A DNA stretch of 64,000 nt. Origin: an uncultured SAR92 cluster bacterium. Its GTDB lineage: Bacteria; Pseudomonadota; Gammaproteobacteria; Pseudomonadales; Porticoccaceae. Within the stretch, counting starts at the first letter, position 1. Every line of letters begins with the position of its first letter. Under the pieces are notes generated by a model. It saw only the letters and a program-made list of their open reading frames with translations. It made no database searches and was not told where the DNA came from. Location of the stretch: the NCBI GenBank assembly GCA_902527245.1, contig CABZOI010000001.1:137001-201000 (forward strand). Reading direction: 5' to 3'. This document shows positions 38,668-48,523 of the stretch, in pieces. The translations under genes and the position numbers were made by a program.

Positions 38668-39759
38668 TTATATTTTTAATGCTCTATCCCCAGCCAAAAC
38701 AGTAACCTCTTCAATTTCATCGGTTCTTAGAATCTTGAGTAACACAGGTTGACCGGGTTTGATATCGGTAATTTGTTTTATGCTCTGCTCTGGATCTAGA
38801 ATTGGCGTGTTATCAATTGTGAGTATTATGTCGCCTATTCTCAGACCTGAATTGGCTGCTGGACTTGATTTGACCACTTCAGATATGACGAAAACTCGGT
38901 TGTAGCCAATCTCATCGCTCTTTTTTTTCGTCAAAAGCATCATATCTGCTCCAATACCCAGCCACCCTCTGATCACTCTTCCATATTTAATAATGTCGGA
39001 GGTGACTTTTTTTACTTCATCAGCTGGAATAGCAAACCCGATTCCTGATGCACCATTACCGTTTAGTGACAATGTGTTTATTCCGAGAAGATTTCCATAG
39101 ATATCAATTAAGGCACCACCCGAACTTCCCTCATTTATCGCTGCATCTGTTTGAATGAAATTTTCCAAAGAATTAAGCCTTAATCCATTAATTCCAACAG
39201 CGCTTATGATGCCTTGAGTTACTGCTTGACCTATACCTTTGGGATTTCCTATGGCTAAGACAATATCTCCAACTTTGGCACTATCTGGATTACCAAGTGA
39301 AATTGGTTTTAGGTCATCGAGATTTACTTTAAGAATAGCCAGGTCTATTTCTCTATCCCAGTCTATTATTTCTGCAGGGCTCTCCCTACCGTCATGAAGT
39401 AATATTTTTATTTGAACAGCATTCTTAATGACATGAAAGTTTGTAACTATGATCCCATCGCTACTCATTATAACTCCAGAGCCTAGGGAGGTTTTTAGAT
39501 AATTATTCTTTTCGTCTTTAAGGGTATATATATTTACAACACTTGGCGCGGCAGCGGAGACAGCGTCAGAAAAGCTAATTTTATTCGCAAGTTGGTGCGA
39601 AATATTATCTTCTACTAAAGCATCAACAGAATCTTTCGAAACATTCTGTCTAATTGAATTTGGAAAAACTAAAATCATGAGAATGGCAACAATTATTCCA
39701 ACAAACGCCGGCTGGATGATGTATTTCATGGGTTCAAATAATTTTTTGGTTTTGTGCAT
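38668..39759 (-). CDS. degS: DegS/AlgW-type membrane-anchored serine protease
   Basis: 363-residue HtrA protease with an N-terminal membrane anchor (about 13-31), one trypsin-like domain and a single PDZ domain (about 270-355). That makes it DegS/AlgW-like rather than DegP/DegQ, which have two PDZ domains. Family members cleave the anti-sigma factor RseA/MucA when unfolded porins bind the PDZ. Triad: His in VTNFHVIK, Asp in REIDLAILK, Ser in INEGSSGGALID, where the common GNSGG is GSSGG. In Pseudomonas, algW lies in the same neighbourhood downstream of murA. Confidence 0.9.
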   Translation of the reverse strand: MHKTKKLFEPMKYIIQPAFVGIIVAILMILVFPNSIRQNVSKDSVDALVEDNISHQLANKISFSDAVSAAAPSVVNIYTLKDEKNNYLKTSLGSGVIMSSDGIIVTNFHVIKNAVQIKILLHDGRESPAEIIDWDREIDLAILKVNLDDLKPISLGNPDSAKVGDIVLAIGNPKGIGQAVTQGIISAVGINGLRLNSLENFIQTDAAINEGSSGGALIDIYGNLLGINTLSLNGNGASGIGFAIPADEVKKVTSDIIKYGRVIRGWLGIGADMMLLTKKKSDEIGYNRVFVISEVVKSSPAANSGLRIGDIILTIDNTPILDPEQSIKQITDIKPGQPVLLKILRTDEIEEVTVLAGDRALKI

Positions 39760-39778
39760 TTTGTTTAATTTGTAAAAA

Positions 39779-40105
39779 TTAGGTTCTATCTCTCATTCTC
39801 AAAAGATTGGAGAGTTTTGGATTCGGATTATGTGACGATTTAAAAATTAATATGATATTACCTATTTCTTGAATAAGTTTGGCATTATTTTCCTCACAAA
39901 TTTGCTTTGAGAGTCTACTTTTTTCTTTTCTACAATTTAAAGCAATTTTTATTTTTATTAATTCATGACGCTCGATAGCATCGACGATCTCTGTTTTAAT
40001 ATTTTCACTCAAGCCATTTTTTGAGATAAACACAATAGGTTTAAGTTTATGGCCCAAACTTCTAAGATATTTTTTTGATATATTATTCTTACACATAGTT
40101 TGCAT
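39779..40105 (-). CDS. yhbY: YhbY RNA-binding protein (CRS1-YhbY domain)
   Basis: 108-residue KH-like protein that associates with pre-50S ribosomal particles. The motif LRSLGHKLKPIVFISKNGLSE is the CRS1-YhbY GxxG-type signature. It may start a few residues later than the first ATG. It is divergent from rlmE-ftsH, as in E. coli and Pseudomonas. Confidence 0.93.
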   Translation of the reverse strand: MQTMCKNNISKKYLRSLGHKLKPIVFISKNGLSENIKTEIVDAIERHELIKIKIALNCRKEKSRLSKQICEENNAKLIQEIGNIILIFKSSHNPNPKLSNLLRMRDRT

Positions 40106-40142
40106 ATTAGATTGTAACTCACAATTTATCTAGGATCAGGTG

Positions 40143-40769
40143 ATGACAAAAACTAAAAACAGAAATTGGTTCGATAAGCACCTCAATGATATGTATGTAC
40201 TTAAATCAAAAACAGAAGGGTACCGATCACGGGCAAGCTATAAACTTTTGGAAATTTTACAAGGGAAAAACCTCATCCAGCGTAACGATGTTGTCGTAGA
40301 TTTAGGAAGCGCTCCGGGTGGATGGTCTCAAGTTGCTAGAAAATTTGTAGGGTCGAAAGGACGTGTATTGGCATTAGATATTCTTGATATGAGCAGTATC
40401 CCGGGGGTAGATTTTATTCGCGGAGATTTTAACGATGAAGAAGTCTACCGTAAACTTACTTGCCAGGTGGAAGACGAGGAGGTTAATGTTGTAATCTCGG
40501 ACATTGCCCCCAATATAAGTGGTATTGCAGCAATAGATTTGCCAAAACACTTTGGACTGGTCGAGTTGGCTTTTGAATTCTGTCGTCAACATCTATGTAA
40601 GGGAGGAAATTTCATAGTGAAACTTTTTCAGGGCGAAGGATTCGATGAATTTGTGAGAGAGTCACGCAAGTGTTTTGTAAATGTTAAATTGGTGAAACCC
40701 AAAGCTTCGAGAAGAATGTCGCGAGAAGTCTATATGGTGGGTACAGGGTTTAAATTCGAAAAGGAGTAA
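40143..40769 (+). CDS. rlmE: 23S rRNA 2'-O-ribose methyltransferase RlmE (FtsJ)
   Basis: About 208 residues. Methylates U2552 of 23S rRNA late in 50S assembly. Motif I VVDLGSAPGGWSQVA, motif IV SDIAPNISG, and the K-D-K-E tetrad around SRASYKLLEI, SDIAP, IVKLFQGEG and SREVYMVG are visible. A GTG three bases upstream of the ATG is also possible. It precedes ftsH by 4 bases, the standard gene pair. Confidence 0.97.
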   Translation: MTKTKNRNWFDKHLNDMYVLKSKTEGYRSRASYKLLEILQGKNLIQRNDVVVDLGSAPGGWSQVARKFVGSKGRVLALDILDMSSIPGVDFIRGDFNDEEVYRKLTCQVEDEEVNVVISDIAPNISGIAAIDLPKHFGLVELAFEFCRQHLCKGGNFIVKLFQGEGFDEFVRESRKCFVNVKLVKPKASRRMSREVYMVGTGFKFEKE

Positions 40770-40773
40770 TTAG

Positions 40774-42684
40774 GTGAGTGATTTGGCAAAAAACTTCGTT
40801 GTATGGATTATTTTAGCAGCCGCTTTGATGTTTGTATTCAATAGCTTTTCCCCGGAACAAAATCAAAACGATATTGATTATTCGACGTTTTTAAATGAAG
40901 TTCAAAATGATCGCGTCTCAGAAGTTGTGATAGCGGATTTAATAATATATGGAGAAAGAAACGATGGCTCTACTTTTCGGACGATCAGGCCTAATGTTCA
41001 AGATCCTAAGTTAATGGATGATTTGGTGAATCATAATGTTAGGATCATAGGCAAGGAGCGTGAAGAGCCTAGTCTATTTTCTCAACTGCTTGTAGCAGCC
41101 TTCCCAATTTTACTTATCTTGGCTATTTTTGTCTTTTTTATGCGTCAAATGCAAGGCGGCGGTGGTGGTCGAGGCGGGCCTATGAGTTTTGGCAAGAGCA
41201 AAGCGAAACTACTTACAGGCGATCAAATAAACACTACTTTTGCGGATGTTGCAGGTGTGGATGAAGCAAAAGAGGATGTCGGAGAGTTGGTTGAATTCCT
41301 CAGTGATCCCGGAAAGTTTCAAAGGCTGGGTGGACGAATTCCAAAGGGTGTACTAATGGTAGGACCTCCAGGGACGGGTAAAACACTTCTAGCCAAGGCA
41401 ATAGCTGGGGAAGCCAAAGTTCCATTTTTTTCTATTTCAGGATCCGACTTTGTTGAGATGTTCGTTGGAGTAGGAGCCTCCAGAGTTCGAGATATGTTTG
41501 AACAGGCAAAAAAACAAGCGCCATGTATTATTTTCATTGATGAGATCGACGCGGTTGGCAGACATCGTGGAGGTGGATATGGTGGTGGTAATGATGAGAG
41601 AGAGCAAACATTGAACCAGTTATTGGTAGAAATGGATGGATTTGAAGGTAATGAGGGTGTGATTGTGATAGCTGCCACAAACCGACCAGATGTTTTAGAT
41701 AAAGCGCTTCTTCGACCTGGTCGATTTGATCGTCAGGTATATGTGTCTCTTCCAGATATCAGAGGCAGAGAGCATATTTTGAAAGTGCATTCGAGAAAAG
41801 TTCCACTGCATGAAAGTGTCAGTCTCTCAGTGCTTGCCAGAGGGACTCCAGGTTTCTCGGGAGCAGATTTAGCAAATCTTGTTAATGAGGCCGCTCTATT
41901 CTCTGCGAGAGCTAATCGGCGGTATGTGACTATGGATGAATTTGAGAAAGCCCGAGATAAAATCATGATGGGAGCAGAGCGAAAGTCGATGGTAATGTCT
42001 GAAAAAGAGAAAATTAATACGGCTTATCATGAAGCCGGCCATGCGATTATAGGAAGATTAGTACCGCAGCATGATCCAGTTCACAAGGTGACAATTATTC
42101 CCCGGGGAAGAGCTTTAGGGGTAACACAATATTTACCTGAAGAAGATCGTTACAGCATGAATAGAATTCAGCTGTTTAGCCAGCTTTGCAGTTTGTTTGG
42201 AGGACGAATAGCTGAAGAAATTATTGGTGGGTTTGATAATGTTACCACCGGTGCATCAAATGACATTGAAAGAGCGACGCAAATGGCTCGAAATATGGTT
42301 ACAAAATGGGGGTTAAATCAGAAGATGGGACCTATGCTATATGGTGAAGACGAATCTCAGATTCCAGGAGGTGGTAATACACACTATTCTGAGGATACTT
42401 CTAGAGAGATTGATCAAGAGGTCAGGCTAATACTTGATGAGGCTTACAAAGAGGCGTCAAAACTCTTGAAAAAAAATAGAGACATATTAGAAGCTATGAA
42501 AGATGCCCTAATCGAGTATGAGACAATTGATGCTGAACAAGTTGATGATCTGATGAATCGAAAGAAAGTACGAAAACCAAAAGACTGGGATAAGCCCGGA
42601 CCTGACAGTAGCTCTCGTAAAAAACCTCAGAATAAGAAGTCTGACTCGGATCCTTCTGTGGGGTCTGTTATAGAGGAAACATAA
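40774..42684 (+). CDS. ftsH: ATP-dependent zinc metalloprotease FtsH
   Basis: 636 residues starting at GTG. Membrane-anchored AAA+ protease that degrades misfolded membrane proteins and regulators such as LpxC. Transmembrane helices are at about 6-22 and 103-122, Walker A GPPGTGKT at 197-204, Walker [11 protein letters not shown] at 252-261, SRH RPGRFDR at 314-320, and the zinc site HEAGH at 419-423. The tail is charged and low-complexity. Followed by folP and glmM as in E. coli. Confidence 0.98.
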   Translation: MSDLAKNFVVWIILAAALMFVFNSFSPEQNQNDIDYSTFLNEVQNDRVSEVVIADLIIYGERNDGSTFRTIRPNVQDPKLMDDLVNHNVRIIGKEREEPSLFSQLLVAAFPILLILAIFVFFMRQMQGGGGGRGGPMSFGKSKAKLLTGDQINTTFADVAGVDEAKEDVGELVEFLSDPGKFQRLGGRIPKGVLMVGPPGTGKTLLAKAIAGEAKVPFFSISGSDFVEMFVGVGASRVRDMFEQAKKQAPCIIFIDEIDAVGRHRGGGYGGGNDEREQTLNQLLVEMDGFEGNEGVIVIAATNRPDVLDKALLRPGRFDRQVYVSLPDIRGREHILKVHSRKVPLHESVSLSVLARGTPGFSGADLANLVNEAALFSARANRRYVTMDEFEKARDKIMMGAERKSMVMSEKEKINTAYHEAGHAIIGRLVPQHDPVHKVTIIPRGRALGVTQYLPEEDRYSMNRIQLFSQLCSLFGGRIAEEIIGGFDNVTTGASNDIERATQMARNMVTKWGLNQKMGPMLYGEDESQIPGGGNTHYSEDTSREIDQEVRLILDEAYKEASKLLKKNRDILEAMKDALIEYETIDAEQVDDLMNRKKVRKPKDWDKPGPDSSSRKKPQNKKSDSDPSVGSVIEET

Positions 42685-42757
42685 TTCAACTTAGGGTTAC
42701 GTTGGTAGTCAGAAAATCAATCCTTGCAGCGTAATGCTCAGGATTTAGGGGAACAAA

Positions 42758-43597
42758 ATGATCCTTGATAAGAACCGGGGTCCACAAATAATGGGTGTCG
42801 TAAACGTCACACCCGATTCCTTTTCTGATGGTGGCAACCTAATGCGTGAGTCACGGATAAATATCGACTCTGTATTGAGGTTGGTTTCACAGATGATTGA
42901 AGATGGCGCCGATATAGTTGACATCGGCGGTGAATCTACTAGGCCTGGAGCCAAAACTATTTCTGAACAGGAAGAGCTAGAGCGAGTCTTGCCTGCGATC
43001 GAGGTGATTTCTAAAGAGTTTGGAATTCCAATATCCGTTGATACGAGCAGTCCAAGCGTTATTACAGAGGCTGCGAAATATTCAGTTGATTTAATTAATG
43101 ACGTCAGGGCCTTACAAAGAGAAGGTGCGCTCATTGCAGCTGCACGCACTGGTCTTCCTGTCTGCTTGATGCACATGCAAAATCAACCTCAAAATATGCA
43201 GAAGCATCCTAAATATACGAATATTGAAGAGGAAATACTTGAATTTTTAATAAAGCGAAAAAGGGCGTGTGTTGAGGCATCTATCTCGCCAGAAAAGATT
43301 TTATTTGATCCAGGATTTGGATTTGGAAAAAATTTACAGCATAATCTCCAGCTTTTTAGAGCGCTTCCAAAATTTATATCGACTGGACAACCAATTTTGA
43401 TTGGGATTTCAAGAAAAACAATGGTGGGAGAAATTACAAAAGTTAAAATTCCGTCGAATAGAACAATCGGTAGTGTAGCCTTTGCGTTACTAGCCGCACA
43501 ATGTGGTGTTGCTTTTCTCAGAGTGCACGACATTGTAGAGACCAAACAAGCGCTTTTAGTTTTAGAATCAATTGGATTGGATAAGGATAATCAGTGA
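42758..43597 (+). CDS. folP: Dihydropteroate synthase
   Basis: 279-residue TIM-barrel enzyme joining p-aminobenzoate to dihydropterin pyrophosphate in folate synthesis, target of sulfonamides. The signatures MGVVNVTPDSFSDGG and ADIVDIGGESTRPGA bind pterin and pyrophosphate. AGGGGAAC-type Shine-Dalgarno (AGGGGAAC at 42747) precedes the ATG. It overlaps glmM by 4 bases. Confidence 0.97.
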   Translation: MILDKNRGPQIMGVVNVTPDSFSDGGNLMRESRINIDSVLRLVSQMIEDGADIVDIGGESTRPGAKTISEQEELERVLPAIEVISKEFGIPISVDTSSPSVITEAAKYSVDLINDVRALQREGALIAAARTGLPVCLMHMQNQPQNMQKHPKYTNIEEEILEFLIKRKRACVEASISPEKILFDPGFGFGKNLQHNLQLFRALPKFISTGQPILIGISRKTMVGEITKVKIPSNRTIGSVAFALLAAQCGVAFLRVHDIVETKQALLVLESIGLDKDNQ

Positions 43598-44928
43598 AGA
43601 AAAAATATTTCGGTACAGATGGTATTAGAGGCACTGTAGGTTCTTTCCCGATAACTGCAGACTTCATGCTCAAAACAGGGTGGGCTGCTGGAACTGTCTT
43701 TAAAAAACATTCTAAAAATAAACATAGGGTATTAATTGGGAAAGACACCCGTGTGTCCGGATATATGTTTGAATCGGCTTTAGAGGCGGGTCTCATTGCT
43801 GCTGGAGTTGATGTATTCATGTTAGGACCTATGCCCACGCCAGCGATAGCTTATCTGACTCGAGCTTTTAGAGCATCAGCTGGAATTGTTATAAGTGCTT
43901 CTCACAATTCTTTTGAGGATAATGGAATAAAATTCTTCTCCTCAGACGGTTACAAATTGGCCGATGAGATTGAACTCGAAATAGAGCAGTTTATTGATAC
44001 TCCTGTTGTCACAAACACCGCCGACAAACTTGGCAAAGCGGTAAGAATTAATGATGCGACGGGAAGATATGTAGAATTTTGTAAAGCATCTGTGCCGCAA
44101 AGGTTGAATCTATCTCGTTACAAGATAGTTGTAGATTGTGCTAATGGTGCAACATACAATGCGGCGAGGAAAGTTTTTAAAGAACTTGGTGCATCAGTAA
44201 CATCAATTTCTATTGAACCAGATGGTTTTAATATAAACGAATCTTGTGGTTCAACTCATATGGAGAATGTGTGCGCGAGAGTTATACAAGAAAAAGCTGA
44301 TTTCGGTATAGCTTTTGATGGCGATGGCGACAGAGTTCTTTTTTGTGATGAGAATGGAGAGATCGTTGATGGTGATGAACTCTTATATCTCATAGCTCGT
44401 GATTTCCACTCTCATACTAATTGTCAGGGCGTTGTTGGCACGGTGATGACCAACCTCGGTGTAGAACATGCTTTTCAAGAACTTGGAATTCCTTTTTTCC
44501 GAGCCAGCGTTGGAGATAGGAATGTAATCGAACTCATGAAAGAAAAGAACTGTAAGTTCGGTGGTGAGAGCTCGGGCCATATTGTTTGCTCGGATCTTAA
44601 CACCACTGGCGATGGCATAATATCATCTCTACAAGTCGTAGCGGCTATCGTAAAAAGTGGAGTAACTTTATCCTCGCTTGTATCTTCGATTAAGAAAGTG
44701 CCCCAACATATGGTCAATGTCAGAGTTTCAAAATCATTTGATTTTGAGCATAAAACTATCAAGCAAGCAATTCTTGAGTCTGAAAAAAAATTGAAGAGTA
44801 AAGGGCGTCTTTTAGTTCGACCCTCTGGCACTGAGCCAGTAATACGAATAATGGCTGAGAGTCCAGACGAAGCTATGGTAGTTACTGAAATTAATAAATT
44901 ATCTGAGATCATTAAAAATCATAACTGA
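43594..44928 (+). CDS. glmM: Phosphoglucosamine mutase
   Basis: 444 residues, GTG start overlapping the folP stop. Converts glucosamine-6-phosphate to glucosamine-1-phosphate for peptidoglycan and LPS. Signature YFGTDGIRG near the start; phosphoserine loop SASHNS (Ser103), where the family usually has SASHNP; magnesium site DGDGDR; and phosphate-binding RPSGTEPVIRIM at the C-terminus. Length is normal. Confidence 0.97.
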   Translation: MKKKYFGTDGIRGTVGSFPITADFMLKTGWAAGTVFKKHSKNKHRVLIGKDTRVSGYMFESALEAGLIAAGVDVFMLGPMPTPAIAYLTRAFRASAGIVISASHNSFEDNGIKFFSSDGYKLADEIELEIEQFIDTPVVTNTADKLGKAVRINDATGRYVEFCKASVPQRLNLSRYKIVVDCANGATYNAARKVFKELGASVTSISIEPDGFNINESCGSTHMENVCARVIQEKADFGIAFDGDGDRVLFCDENGEIVDGDELLYLIARDFHSHTNCQGVVGTVMTNLGVEHAFQELGIPFFRASVGDRNVIELMKEKNCKFGGESSGHIVCSDLNTTGDGIISSLQVVAAIVKSGVTLSSLVSSIKKVPQHMVNVRVSKSFDFEHKTIKQAILESEKKLKSKGRLLVRPSGTEPVIRIMAESPDEAMVVTEINKLSEIIKNHN

Positions 44929-45010
44929 TGCTTTAATTGAATGCTTCGTAATATCCGATGTTTTTCGAATGAGTATAAAGTGAAAATTTATTTATGATAA
45001 AGGAGAGATT

Positions 45011-45757
45011 TTGAGGCGGAAATTTTTAGCGGGAAATCTTAAGATGAACGGTTGTTCGTCCAGTATTTGTGAGCTCGTTGATGCAATTACAACTAGAAGT
45101 AAAAATTTTCATGATTGCGATGTTGTAATCCTCCCCCCTTATTTATATTTGAATGAAGTATCCTTGCTTTTGGAAAAAAGTCACCTTTCACTAGGCTCGC
45201 AAAATATATGTCAATTTAATAATGGCTCTTATACGGGTGAAATTTCGGCAGAAATGATTAGTGAGCTCGGATGTGACTATGTATTAATTGGACATTCGGA
45301 AAGGCGAAATTTTTTTTTGGAAACCAATAATCATATATTAGAAAAAGTTAAGCGTGCTCTAGAGAATAATCTAACTCCAATTTTATGTGTTGGTGAAACC
45401 ATGGAAGAAAGAGCAGCAGGCCAAACAGAAAACATTATTATGGATCAAATATCGTCAACCCATGATTATATTGGAATTAGTCAGCAAGAAAAGATTATAA
45501 TCGCGTACGAACCGATTTGGGCCATTGGTTCAGGCAAGGCAGCATCCGAGAATGATGTTCAAGATGTGCTCTCTTCAATTAGACGGAATCTTGAAACAAT
45601 TGGTGATTCAGTGACCCTAATCTATGGTGGTAGTGTGAACCCGGAAAATGCGCAAGCTATCTTTGAGCAAGCTGACGTAGATGGTGGACTGATTGGAGGC
45701 GCGTCTCTAGATGAAAAAAAATTTGTGGAATTAGCGAGATTGTTACAAGAGGTATAG
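45011..45757 (+). CDS. tpiA: Triosephosphate isomerase
   Basis: 248-residue glycolytic enzyme. The TTG start at 45011 is supported by AAAGGAG a few bases upstream. Catalytic residues are visible: Lys11 in GNLKMNG (the usual Trp is Leu), His in LIGHSERR and Glu in AYEPIWAIGSGK. The phosphate-gripping GGSVNPENA and LIGGASL complete the site. Its place between glmM and secG is the Pseudomonas arrangement. Confidence 0.97.
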   Translation: MRRKFLAGNLKMNGCSSSICELVDAITTRSKNFHDCDVVILPPYLYLNEVSLLLEKSHLSLGSQNICQFNNGSYTGEISAEMISELGCDYVLIGHSERRNFFLETNNHILEKVKRALENNLTPILCVGETMEERAAGQTENIIMDQISSTHDYIGISQQEKIIIAYEPIWAIGSGKAASENDVQDVLSSIRRNLETIGDSVTLIYGGSVNPENAQAIFEQADVDGGLIGGASLDEKKFVELARLLQEV

Positions 45758-45763
45758 GGTCTT

Positions 45764-46123
45764 ATGGAAAATATAATTTTGATTATTCATTTTATTATTG
45801 CCATTTTGATAATTGGATTTGTTTTGATACAGCAAGGCAAAGGTGCCGAGGCAGGCGCTTCTTTTGGGGCAGGTGCGTCCCAGACTGTTTTTGGTAGTAG
45901 TGGGAGTTGGAATTTTTTCAGCAAAATCACAGCTGTATTAGCGACTCTTTTTTTTGTTACAAGTGTTACTCTTGCAGTTTACGCAAAAAATAAGGTAGTG
46001 GTAGAAACAATCGAATTGCCACAAGCACCTGAAAGTGCTCTTGAAATATTAGAGAGCTCAAGTGATTTGCCTCAGGCAATAGGAACTGGCGAGGAAGAAG
46101 CAACTTCGGACTTACCGCAATAA
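45764..46123 (+). CDS. secG: Protein translocase subunit SecG
   Basis: 119-residue accessory subunit of the SecYEG channel. Two membrane helices (about 5-25 and 53-73) flank the hallmark GAEAGASFGAGASQTVFGSSGSWNF. A Pro/Glu-rich tail follows. It lies 6 bases after tpiA and just before tRNA-Leu. Confidence 0.95.
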   Translation: MENIILIIHFIIAILIIGFVLIQQGKGAEAGASFGAGASQTVFGSSGSWNFFSKITAVLATLFFVTSVTLAVYAKNKVVVETIELPQAPESALEILESSSDLPQAIGTGEEEATSDLPQ

Positions 46124-46131
46124 TCATGATT

Positions 46132-46216
46132 GCCCAAGTGGTGGAATTGGTAGACACGCTATCTTGAGGGGGTAGTGGCGAAGGCCGTGCCGGTTCAAGT
46201 CCGGCCTTGGGCACCA
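46132..46216 (+). tRNA. tRNA-Leu (GAG)
   Basis: 85 bases. Acceptor arms GCCCAAG and CTTGGGC pair fully, the CCA end is encoded, and the long variable arm of class II tRNAs is present. The anticodon loop TTGAGGG carries GAG at 46166-46168. Position just downstream of secG is conserved in gammaproteobacteria (leuU in E. coli). It marks the left border of the accessory block. Confidence 0.96.
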
Positions 46217-46346
46217 TAAATATAATCTCATCAAAAAAGATTTTTAAACGTGCGGTATGGGTGGTTCTGAATGCCATCCACTTTAAGAGACTGTATATTT
46301 TTTGATATATTATCTTAATAAAGTTTAGGTACTGCAGGAGATAAAA

Positions 46347-47531
46347 ATGTCCGTTTTCGGAAAGGATGAAGTGGCCATGAGAAAATTTGCCGCAACAATG
46401 CCACTTCCAGAATTTAATAAAACTCACTTTAAAAAAACCGGTCCCTTAAATAAAGCAAAGGTTGCAATCGTTACGACTGCAGCATTGCACCGACAGAGTA
46501 AAGAAGGTTTTCAAATTGGAGATTCCGATTATCACTATGAGATATTACCTAGAGATGCGAGAGACTTGAAACTTGGTCATCACAGTGTAAATTTTGACCG
46601 AGGCGGTTTTGCTGCTGATTTGAATGTCGTATATCCAATCGATAGATTAATGGAACTTCAAGCAGACGGAATCATTGGTAATGTTGCTGAAAATCACTAT
46701 GCATTTGCTGGAAATCAATCTGAAACAGTAACAGAGATTCGCTTAGATTCAGGTCCACACTGTGGGCAGAAAATGCTCGAAGAAAATGTTGATGTTGTGC
46801 TCATAACAGGCACATGTCCCCTTTGTCCAAGAACGGTTTGTACACTTGCACATGTATTTGAGTCATTGGGACTTGCTACTATTGTAATTACTAGAGCATT
46901 GGATGTAGCTGAAAGAATGAAAGTTCCGCGAGCATTGCATACCGTCTTTCCCCCAGGATTGCCATTAGGAAAGCCAAGGGACAAGAAATTTCAATTTAAA
47001 GTTCTTGAGCATGCATTTGATCTTTTAAATGAAAACAATGGACCTATTATTAAGAAATTTCCTACAGAAATCTTAAAAACTAAAGAAAAGCCACTAGCGT
47101 GTCCTTTACCCCCAAGAATGAATTCCAATATACATCCTGCTGCTGACGAGGCAGAATCACTCCGATCAACTTATGATCGAGCCTATAACAGGACGGGGCG
47201 AACATCTGTTGGTATGCAAATAGATGCAGATCAGATTCCTGAAGCGGTGGCCAGGTTCGCAGCAATCAAAGAGGGTAAGCATTGGACAGACGTTGGTTTT
47301 AGCAATGACAAATTAGCTGAGACGATGTATGGAACAGTTCATGACATAAGGACATATTATGAAGAGTTGGCATGTGAATTGGTTGATGGATCGATAGCGC
47401 CTTGGGCAACTGAGGAGTGGTTTTATGATAAAACATTGGCTGGGCAAACAATACTAGATGCAAGAAGAGTAATGAAAGAAAGTGGTGCTGATCAGTCTTT
47501 GTGGTTCGGACTTGCGACTGCTGGTAGATAA
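46347..47531 (+). CDS. GrdB/PrdB-like reductase family protein (Cys form)
   Basis: 394 residues with AGGAG ahead of the ATG. It resembles the selenoprotein B family of glycine/sarcosine/betaine/D-proline reductases: the stretch GDSDYHYEILPRDAR, then INVVFPLDRL-like LNVVYPIDRLMEL, and VPRALHTVFPPGLPLGKP. The redox segment TGTCPLCPRTVC has Cys157, Cys160 and Cys165 and no in-frame TGA, so it needs no selenocysteine. Clostridial members act with other subunits in amino-acid fermentation; aerobic bacterial relatives have no established function. It is the first gene after tRNA-Leu. Confidence 0.72.
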   Translation: MSVFGKDEVAMRKFAATMPLPEFNKTHFKKTGPLNKAKVAIVTTAALHRQSKEGFQIGDSDYHYEILPRDARDLKLGHHSVNFDRGGFAADLNVVYPIDRLMELQADGIIGNVAENHYAFAGNQSETVTEIRLDSGPHCGQKMLEENVDVVLITGTCPLCPRTVCTLAHVFESLGLATIVITRALDVAERMKVPRALHTVFPPGLPLGKPRDKKFQFKVLEHAFDLLNENNGPIIKKFPTEILKTKEKPLACPLPPRMNSNIHPAADEAESLRSTYDRAYNRTGRTSVGMQIDADQIPEAVARFAAIKEGKHWTDVGFSNDKLAETMYGTVHDIRTYYEELACELVDGSIAPWATEEWFYDKTLAGQTILDARRVMKESGADQSLWFGLATAGR

Positions 47532-47544
47532 TTTTTTATTCAAA

Positions 47545-48321
47545 TTACCATTTTGGATCTCGTTTTTCCAAAAATGCGGTCACACCCTCTCTACCCTCTT
47601 TACTTGTTCTAAGAGCGGAGATTACTTCACAAGTGTGGGAGATAACGGAATCATCAATTTCCTTATTGAAGATATCTAAAATGATTTTCTTTGCGGCAAT
47701 TACTGCCTGTGGCCCGTTTTGTTTAAAGTGATTTATAAAATAGCTGATTCTTTTTTCAAGGTCCTCTTCTCTCGCTATTTCATGCACAAGATTAATTTGC
47801 TTAGCTATGTTGGAATCAAATCGCTCGCCGCTTGTGAATAGTCTTCTTGCGTTTCTCGCACCGATTGCATTAATGACATAAGGACTAATTGTCGCTGGTA
47901 TTAGTCCAACTTTGACTTCACTTAATGAAAATATTGAGTTTTCAGATGCAAGTGCGATATCACAGCAACTTATAAGACCGACGCCTCCTCCAAAAGCTGC
48001 ACCTTTAATCACTGCTAGTGTTGGATATTTCAAGTTATTGAGCTTTTGAAGCATTGTGGTTAGCATGGATGCATCTTTTAGGTTTTCTTCGTGGCTGCAA
48101 TTGGACATTCTTTTCATCCAATTTAAATCCGCACCAGCAGAAAAATGCTTTCCATTGGAATTTAACATAACCAGTTTTATGTTATCAGAATGTTCGATAT
48201 CCTCTAAGATAGTTATGAGGGATGAGATAATTTCATCATCAAAGGCATTATTTCTTGACGGATTGTTTAATGTAATCTTGACAACTTCGTTATCATGTCG
48301 CGTGTAAAGTACTTTGCTCAT
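47545..48321 (-). CDS. Enoyl-CoA hydratase/isomerase (methylglutaconyl-CoA hydratase-like)
   Basis: 258-residue crotonase-family protein. The oxyanion-hole motifs are HFSAGADLNWM and KGAAFGGGVGLISCCDIALAS; the catalytic Glu lies in SLSEVKVGLIPA. The pattern is closest to LiuC/methylglutaconyl-CoA hydratase of leucine degradation, but no other liu genes are nearby, so the substrate remains open. It converges on the GrdB-like gene with a 13-base gap. Confidence 0.85.
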   Translation of the reverse strand: MSKVLYTRHDNEVVKITLNNPSRNNAFDDEIISSLITILEDIEHSDNIKLVMLNSNGKHFSAGADLNWMKRMSNCSHEENLKDASMLTTMLQKLNNLKYPTLAVIKGAAFGGGVGLISCCDIALASENSIFSLSEVKVGLIPATISPYVINAIGARNARRLFTSGERFDSNIAKQINLVHEIAREEDLEKRISYFINHFKQNGPQAVIAAKKIILDIFNKEIDDSVISHTCEVISALRTSKEGREGVTAFLEKRDPKW

Positions 48322-48454
48322 AAACCTAGCTACTCTTAGAAGCCTCGTGAGAACCCAATAATATCAGCTTATGATGAAATGTTGCTCAACTAATTGAGAA
48401 AGTTTTTTATTCCGTACAGTTTTGTTTTAACTGAATTTCTGTCTTTTGGATTAA

Positions 48455-48481
48455 TTGATTCACCTTTAATTAAGCTATACT
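48455..48481 (+). promoter_or_regulatory. Candidate promoter of the semialdehyde dehydrogenase gene
   Basis: TTGATT (48455-48460) and TATACT (48476-48481), 15-base spacer, 42 bases before the start codon in a 202-base divergent gap. The -10 box matches five of six consensus bases. Confidence 0.4.
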
Positions 48482-48523
48482 ATTTTCTGGGGTTATTAAA
48501 ACACTTTATTCAAATCGAACAAA

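Noticed and set aside
42719-42745. AATCCT/AGGATT inverted repeat before folP
   Set aside because: Only six base pairs with a 15-base interior and no T-run; not distinguishable from chance.
46803-46850. Selenocysteine recoding in the GrdB-like gene
   Set aside because: The redox segment has cysteine codons and no in-frame TGA, so no recoding is needed.
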